From NCBI GenBank assembly GCA_012271025.1, contig JAAXHF010000654.1, positions 1 through 8,388 on the forward strand: a stretch of DNA of 8,388 bases. The letters are read 5' to 3'. Origin of the DNA: Deltaproteobacteria bacterium. GTDB taxonomy: Bacteria > Desulfobacterota_B > Binatia > Bin18. This document shows, one piece after another, positions 5,089 through 8,388 of the stretch (its first letter is position 1; the number at the start of each line of letters is the position of its first letter). A program made the translations under genes and the position numbers. The notes beneath the pieces are model-generated. The model ran no database searches. It saw only the letters and a list, made by a program, of their open reading frames with translations, and was not told the origin of the DNA.

Positions 5089-7070
5089 CATTCAAGCGCA
5101 AAAGCGACCAGCGCATCGCCCAGGTTGCCGGGCAGGTCGACCCGCCCGTAGCCGCCCGCAGCAATGACAATATATTGTTTGCCGCCGGTGCGAGACCGAT
5201 ACGTCATAGGCGTGGCCTGACCGCCGGCCGGCAGATCGGCCCGCCAGACTTCTTCGCCCGTCTCCAGATCAAAGGCTCGCAGAGAGTTGTCAAACGTCGC
5301 ACCAATAAAAATCAGACCGCTGCCGGTAACGAGCGGACCGCCGGCGTTGGGCAGCCCCTCCAGCATAAGAGGGCCGAGCTGAGCAATACCCAGCGGCTCC
5401 TGCCAGCGCAGCTCACCGCTGGCCAGATCGACTGCGGCAAGGCTGCCCCACGGCGGGGGATTACAGGGCAGACCCAGCGGGGACAGGGGCACTTCGCGGT
5501 GCAGCCCATACGGCATGCCGCGCTGTGGCGCAATCTCCACACCGGGGCGGGCGGCGCGTTCGCGTTCATAGTCCTCGGCCGCAAACAGCCGCACCATAAA
5601 GGGCATGTCCTGGGTATTGGCAACCAGCAGCTGTCGCTCCGGGTCAAAGGCAACGCTGCCCCAGTTTGACCCCCCAGCGTTGCCCGGATACATCAGCGTG
5701 CCCTCCCGGCTGGGCGGGGTGTACATGCCCTCCCAGCGCAGGGCCTTCAGCTTGTCCCGACACACGACCCGGTCCAAGCGGGTCAAGCCCCAGGCCTGCT
5801 CGGGCCGCAGGTCCAAGCCCACCAGCGGCGGCGGCTTGAGCGGAAAGGGCTGGGTGGGCGAGAGGCGCTCGCCCGGCACCCGGCCCTGGGGGACGGGCCT
5901 CTCCTCGATCTCGAACAGGGGCTGACCGGTCTCACGCTGGAGAACAAACACAAAGCCCATTTTTGTGGCCTGGACCAGCGCGGGAACGGCGTGGCCGGCA
6001 CGTCTCAGGTTGACCAGAGCGGGCTGAGCCGGCACGTCAAAATCCCACAGATCCCGATGCACGGTCTGGTAGTGCCAGACGACCTGTCCGGTCGAAGCCC
6101 GGAGCGCCACGACCGCACTGCCGTAGTAATCCAGGTTTGAGCCGCCCCGGAAGTAGTCGGGCGACGGATTCCCGGTCGGCACAAAGACGAGGTCGCGCCG
6201 GGTATCGACCGACATGGGCGCCCACACGTTTGGCGTGCCCAGGGCATAGCCCGCCGAACCGGTGTTGTCCGGGCTGGGTACGAAGTCGGGCGGGGCGAGA
6301 TCCCAGCTCCAGCGCAGCGCTCCGGTTCGCGCATCCCAGGCCCGCACCACCCCACTGGGTGGATTAACGCGCACGTTGTCGGCCACCGCCGATCCCACGA
6401 TCACCAGATCGTGCACGACCGCCGGTGGCGAGGTCACCTGATACTCGCCCCGCCACAAGATATCCCCAACGCCGGGATTCAGATCGACAATGCCCTGGTT
6501 GCCAAAGTCGGCGCACGGCGTACCCGTCGCCGCGTCGAGGGCGATAAGCCGGGCGTCGTTAGTGGCGGTGAAGATACGTCGCCGGCAGGCAGACCCGGCC
6601 GGCCGGTCTGCGTCCAGCCAGCTTGAGACCCCACGACACACCAGCTGGTTGGCGTACTGCCCGGACAGGTCGGTGCGCGGGTCATACGCCCAGCGCTCCT
6701 GACCGGTTTCAGGATCGAGGGCAATCACCCGGTTGAAGGGCGTGCAAAAATAGAGCGTCTGATCGACCATGATGGGGGTGGCCTGAAAGGCGCTGGTCGA
6801 CGGGATGTCCCCCTTCCCGTCCGACAGGTCCCCGGTGTGGTACTCCCAGGCAATCGCCAGACGGCTCACATTATCCCGGGTGATCTCGCTAAGCGGGCTA
6901 TGGCGCTGCCCCCCCTCGTCGCCGCCATAGGCCGACCAGGGGCTGGTCGGCGCGTCGGGGCGAGGGACGAACGGCGCGTCGGCTGAGGGATCGCAGGCGC
7001 TACCGAAGATCGCCAGGAGGAGGCCGACAACGCCCCAAATCAAGCGCGTATCCATGCCTATGGTCCCCAT
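5088..7070 (-). CDS. PQQ-dependent dehydrogenase (glucose dehydrogenase-like quinoprotein), predicted exported lipoprotein
   Basis: A 660-aa quinoprotein with the eight-bladed propeller fold of membrane glucose dehydrogenase (Gcd). It oxidises an alcohol or sugar with pyrroloquinoline quinone and acts outside the cytoplasm. Landmarks are WSAYGGDEGGQRHSPLSEI (45-63), AIAWEYHTGD (72-81), FQATPIMVDQTLYFCTPFNRVIALDPETG (95-123), VCRGVSSW (144-151), HRDLWDFDVPAQP (338-350), ATKMGFVFVLQRETGQP (368-384) and the C-terminal GGQATPMTY and AAGGYGRVD. D343 and K370 have the same spacing as the E. coli Gcd catalytic/PQQ-contact pair Asp466/Lys493. Unlike Gcd there are no five N-terminal membrane helices and no cytochrome c domain. 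Instead there is one hydrophobic stretch (RLIWGVVGLLLAIFGSAC) with Cys26 as a possible but weak lipobox cysteine. The start could also be ATG 7055 or, less likely, TTG 7103; no RBS decides. No PQQ synthesis gene is in the window. Confidence 0.9.
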   Translation of the reverse strand: MGTIGMDTRLIWGVVGLLLAIFGSACDPSADAPFVPRPDAPTSPWSAYGGDEGGQRHSPLSEITRDNVSRLAIAWEYHTGDLSDGKGDIPSTSAFQATPIMVDQTLYFCTPFNRVIALDPETGQERWAYDPRTDLSGQYANQLVCRGVSSWLDADRPAGSACRRRIFTATNDARLIALDAATGTPCADFGNQGIVDLNPGVGDILWRGEYQVTSPPAVVHDLVIVGSAVADNVRVNPPSGVVRAWDARTGALRWSWDLAPPDFVPSPDNTGSAGYALGTPNVWAPMSVDTRRDLVFVPTGNPSPDYFRGGSNLDYYGSAVVALRASTGQVVWHYQTVHRDLWDFDVPAQPALVNLRRAGHAVPALVQATKMGFVFVLQRETGQPLFEIEERPVPQGRVPGERLSPTQPFPLKPPPLVGLDLRPEQAWGLTRLDRVVCRDKLKALRWEGMYTPPSREGTLMYPGNAGGSNWGSVAFDPERQLLVANTQDMPFMVRLFAAEDYERERAARPGVEIAPQRGMPYGLHREVPLSPLGLPCNPPPWGSLAAVDLASGELRWQEPLGIAQLGPLMLEGLPNAGGPLVTGSGLIFIGATFDNSLRAFDLETGEEVWRADLPAGGQATPMTYRSRTGGKQYIVIAAGGYGRVDLPGNLGDALVAFALE

Positions 7071-7123
7071 GAAGTTTTCTCTGATTGACTGATCTTCCTT
7101 CAAAGCGTACAGGCTACCGTATT

Positions 7124-7127
7124 GGAG
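7124..7127 (+). promoter_or_regulatory. Ribosome binding site of the 61-aa gene
   Basis: GGAG 5 nt before the ATG at 7133. It picks this internal ATG over an in-frame alternative start at 7085 and is the main evidence that the small gene is expressed. Confidence 0.55.
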
Positions 7128-7132
7128 AAAAG

Positions 7133-7318
7133 ATGCGAGTCAAGAAATCAGAACTCGAACACTATCGTCGTCAACGACGAAAGAAGAAAACGCTCCCTTT
7201 TTCTGGCTTGATGGAGATCACCGGCGACTTAGCCGGGGGCTCCAAACGGATGGCCGAGGAATATTACGCGGCGGTCAACCGGAGCGGACAAATCTTAGCC
7301 GATGCTCTCCGTTCCTGA
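7133..7318 (+). CDS. Small basic hypothetical protein (61 aa), possible orphan antitoxin-like
   Basis: An unrecognised 61-aa protein. The ATG at 7133 has GGAG at 7124-7127, 5 nt upstream, a good ribosome binding site that argues for real translation. The N-terminal third is extremely basic, with ten Lys/Arg among the first 19 residues, including RRQRRKKK (12-19). A linker, FSGLMEITGDLAGGSKRM (23-40), and an amphipathic AEEYYAAVNRSGQILADAL helix (41-59) follow. The 'G-x(n)-GDLA' then acidic helix pattern loosely recalls the C-terminal tails of some VapB-type antitoxins, but no toxin gene adjoins it: the CMD gene ends 35 nt further on, on the opposite strand. Base composition is visibly more A+T-rich than its neighbours, which fits an acquired or relic gene. 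It diverges from the PQQ dehydrogenase gene. It could also bind nucleic acid through its basic tail. Confidence 0.6.
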   Translation: MRVKKSELEHYRRQRRKKKTLPFSGLMEITGDLAGGSKRMAEEYYAAVNRSGQILADALRS

Positions 7319-7353
7319 TTGGCGAGGACGGCAGAATTCGGAGAAATGGTGTC

Positions 7354-8103
7354 CTACTCGCGTGCCTCGGCAATATGCTGCCGCGCGGCGGCCAGCGCTT
7401 TTTCATCCACAATGTCCGATACCGCTTCAAGCAGGGCATCGACCAGGCTGTCATCGCCCCCAACCCGGAGCAGAGCTTTGTAGTGAAACGCGATCTGGGG
7501 CGCTGCCTGGGCAATCAGCGCACCCAGCACAATGGCCTCGCGTTCGATCAGCAGCAGTCCGGCCCGACCAAAGACCCGGCCAAAGTCGTCATAGCGCACC
7601 CATTCGGCCAGTTCGGGACTGATCTGACTGAGCCGCTCGATGAGCTGCTGAGTCTCCTCGCTGCCGCCGGTCAGCTGCTCCTGCACCCGCATCCCGCGTT
7701 CGCCCCAAATGCTCGGGGCATACTCCGGCCAGGGTTCGGTCGGCTGCGGACTCTGCCCCTGCGAGCGTTGGCTGATGTAGTCGGGATACACCTGCTGAAA
7801 GCGTCCCAGCGTGCTCAGGGTCCGCGGATAGCCGATGTAGGGCAGCAGGTTCAAGACCGCCTCATACATCTGGAGTGCGCTGAGTCCGGCGTCCTTACCC
7901 TCGCTGAAGAGTTGCTCGGCGGTATCGAATTGCCCCGAGGCGCCGGCGGCGGATATCTGACACAGCGCGACCAGAGTGGTCTGATTGTAGGCCACGTTTT
8001 GGGCGTGGACGGTCAGCGGCAGCAGGCCCACGGCACAGACGAGTCCGATGGTCAGCCTCCCGCTCATCCTCCAACCGCCAATCATTCTTTTCCGCTTCTG
8101 CAT
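7354..8103 (-). CDS. Exported carboxymuconolactone decarboxylase (CMD/AhpD-like) family protein
   Basis: A 249-aa protein with a signal peptide followed by two CMD-type helical repeats. The leader is MQKRKRM..., a hydrophobic core LTIGLVCAVGLLPLTVHA (17-34) and a probable cleavage after VHA (residue 34), so it is likely periplasmic or secreted. The first repeat carries the family hallmark MYEAVLNLLPYIGYPRTLSTLGRF (79-102). The second has REAIVLGALIAQAAPQIAFHYKALLRVGGDDSLVDALLEAVSD (188-230), with the conserved His207 in FHYKALLRVG. The mature protein has only one cysteine (C48), so the CxxC redox pair of AhpD peroxidase partners is absent and a peroxidase role is unlikely; a lyase/decarboxylase or binding role is more plausible. 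AAGGAG at 8114-8109, 5 nt from the ATG, fixes the start. It lies 30 nt behind the CoA transferase on the same strand, probably one operon. Confidence 0.85.
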   Translation of the reverse strand: MQKRKRMIGGWRMSGRLTIGLVCAVGLLPLTVHAQNVAYNQTTLVALCQISAAGASGQFDTAEQLFSEGKDAGLSALQMYEAVLNLLPYIGYPRTLSTLGRFQQVYPDYISQRSQGQSPQPTEPWPEYAPSIWGERGMRVQEQLTGGSEETQQLIERLSQISPELAEWVRYDDFGRVFGRAGLLLIEREAIVLGALIAQAAPQIAFHYKALLRVGGDDSLVDALLEAVSDIVDEKALAAARQHIAEARE

Positions 8104-8108
8104 ACGTT

Positions 8109-8114
8109 CTCCTT
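8109..8114 (-). promoter_or_regulatory. Ribosome binding site of the CMD-family gene
   Basis: AAGGAG on the minus strand, 5 nt before the ATG at 8103. It supports the long start that includes the basic n-region of the signal peptide. Confidence 0.65.
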
Positions 8115-8133
8115 GTCATGAGCCGATAATCAG

Positions 8134-8388
8134 CTACCCGACCGCATTCTCAACAAGGATGCCCTGGTCCTTTAATTTCTGGATTCGCTCGGCCGTATAG
8201 CCGCACAAGCCGCCCAGCAACTCGTCCGTATGTTGGCCGAGGCGTGAGGCCGGTCCGGGGATGCGCGGCGGGGTTTTGGAGAATTTGTGGGGGGATTGGA
8301 GCAGCTTCAACTCGCCGTAGTCTGGGCTGGGCATAGTCTCGACCATGCGTTTGCTTAAATGCGGGTCTTCCGCAAATTGGCCGATGGA
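8134..8388 (-). CDS. CaiB/BaiF-family CoA transferase, C-terminal end, cut by right edge
   Basis: The last 84 codons of a protein that enters from beyond the right edge; the frame is open to the last base. The sequence (SIGQFAEDPHLSKRMVETM, then KLLQSPHKFSKTPP, then PGPASRLGQHTDELL, then CGYTAERIQKLKDQGIL) is the typical C-terminus of type III (family III) CoA transferases, in which 'P..fs.tP......P.lGqHt.evL...lG.s..ei..L...g.i' is near-diagnostic. Such enzymes move CoA between carboxylic acids in degradation of carnitine, oxalate, bile acids, aromatics and others; they are cytoplasmic. The catalytic Asp lies in the missing part, so the substrate cannot be guessed. The CMD-family gene follows 30 nt downstream. 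Confidence 0.88.
   Translation of the reverse strand, partial: SIGQFAEDPHLSKRMVETMPSPDYGELKLLQSPHKFSKTPPRIPGPASRLGQHTDELLGGLCGYTAERIQKLKDQGILVENAVG

Noticed and set aside
5004..5669. Plus-strand open frame opposite the PQQ dehydrogenase
   Set aside because: It is the mirror of a clearly conserved quinoprotein, with low-complexity basic translation and no family match.
7375..8121. Plus-strand 248-codon frame opposite the CMD gene
   Set aside because: The minus-strand frame has a signal peptide, a strong RBS and two CMD repeats; the plus frame shows none of these.
1..8388. CRISPR array, tRNA/rRNA, insertion sequence or antiphage system
   Set aside because: No regularly spaced repeats, no tRNA- or rRNA-like segments, no transposase or integrase motifs were seen; the PIN pair alone is not evidence of phage defence.

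Overview
The window is G+C-rich bacterial DNA packed with catabolic and redox genes: amidohydrolases, a SAM methyltransferase, a luciferase-like flavin oxidoreductase, a PQQ dehydrogenase, a carboxymuconolactone decarboxylase-like protein and a CaiB/BaiF CoA transferase. This mix resembles metabolically versatile uncultured environmental lineages such as Tectomicrobia/Entotheonella-like, Binatota-like or other deltaproteobacterial groups. That placement is an inference from gene content and base composition only; no marker gene is present.

Layout. At the left edge a metal-dependent amidohydrolase (minus strand, cut by the window) diverges across a 147-bp intergenic region from a plus-strand pair: a hydantoinase/dihydropyrimidinase-type cyclic amidohydrolase followed 10 nt later by a trans-aconitate 2-methyltransferase (Tam). 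A 156-bp convergent gap follows. From about 2878 to 7070 all genes are on the minus strand. In transcription order they are a PQQ-dependent glucose-dehydrogenase-like quinoprotein with a lipoprotein-like leader, a DUF1330 protein, an LLM-class flavin-dependent oxidoreductase, a 101-aa hypothetical protein and a PIN-domain nuclease. The last two are separated by only 4 nt and look like a toxin-antitoxin-type or regulatory pair. A 61-aa basic small protein is encoded on the plus strand at 7133-7318, divergent from the quinoprotein. On the right a secreted CMD-family protein lies downstream of the C-terminal end of a CaiB/BaiF CoA transferase, which is cut by the right edge.

Together the genes read as accessory degradation and detoxification functions (ring opening, oxidation, methylation, CoA transfer) with one probable mobile or regulatory insert (the PIN pair) and one orphan small gene. 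No single pathway joining all of them can be demonstrated. There is no gene-free stretch above 300 bp, and I saw no RNA gene, CRISPR array, insertion sequence or clear rho-independent terminator. No clearly undescribed system is visible. The most worthwhile leads are the 101-aa/PIN pair, the orphan small gene and the atypical hydantoinase active site.
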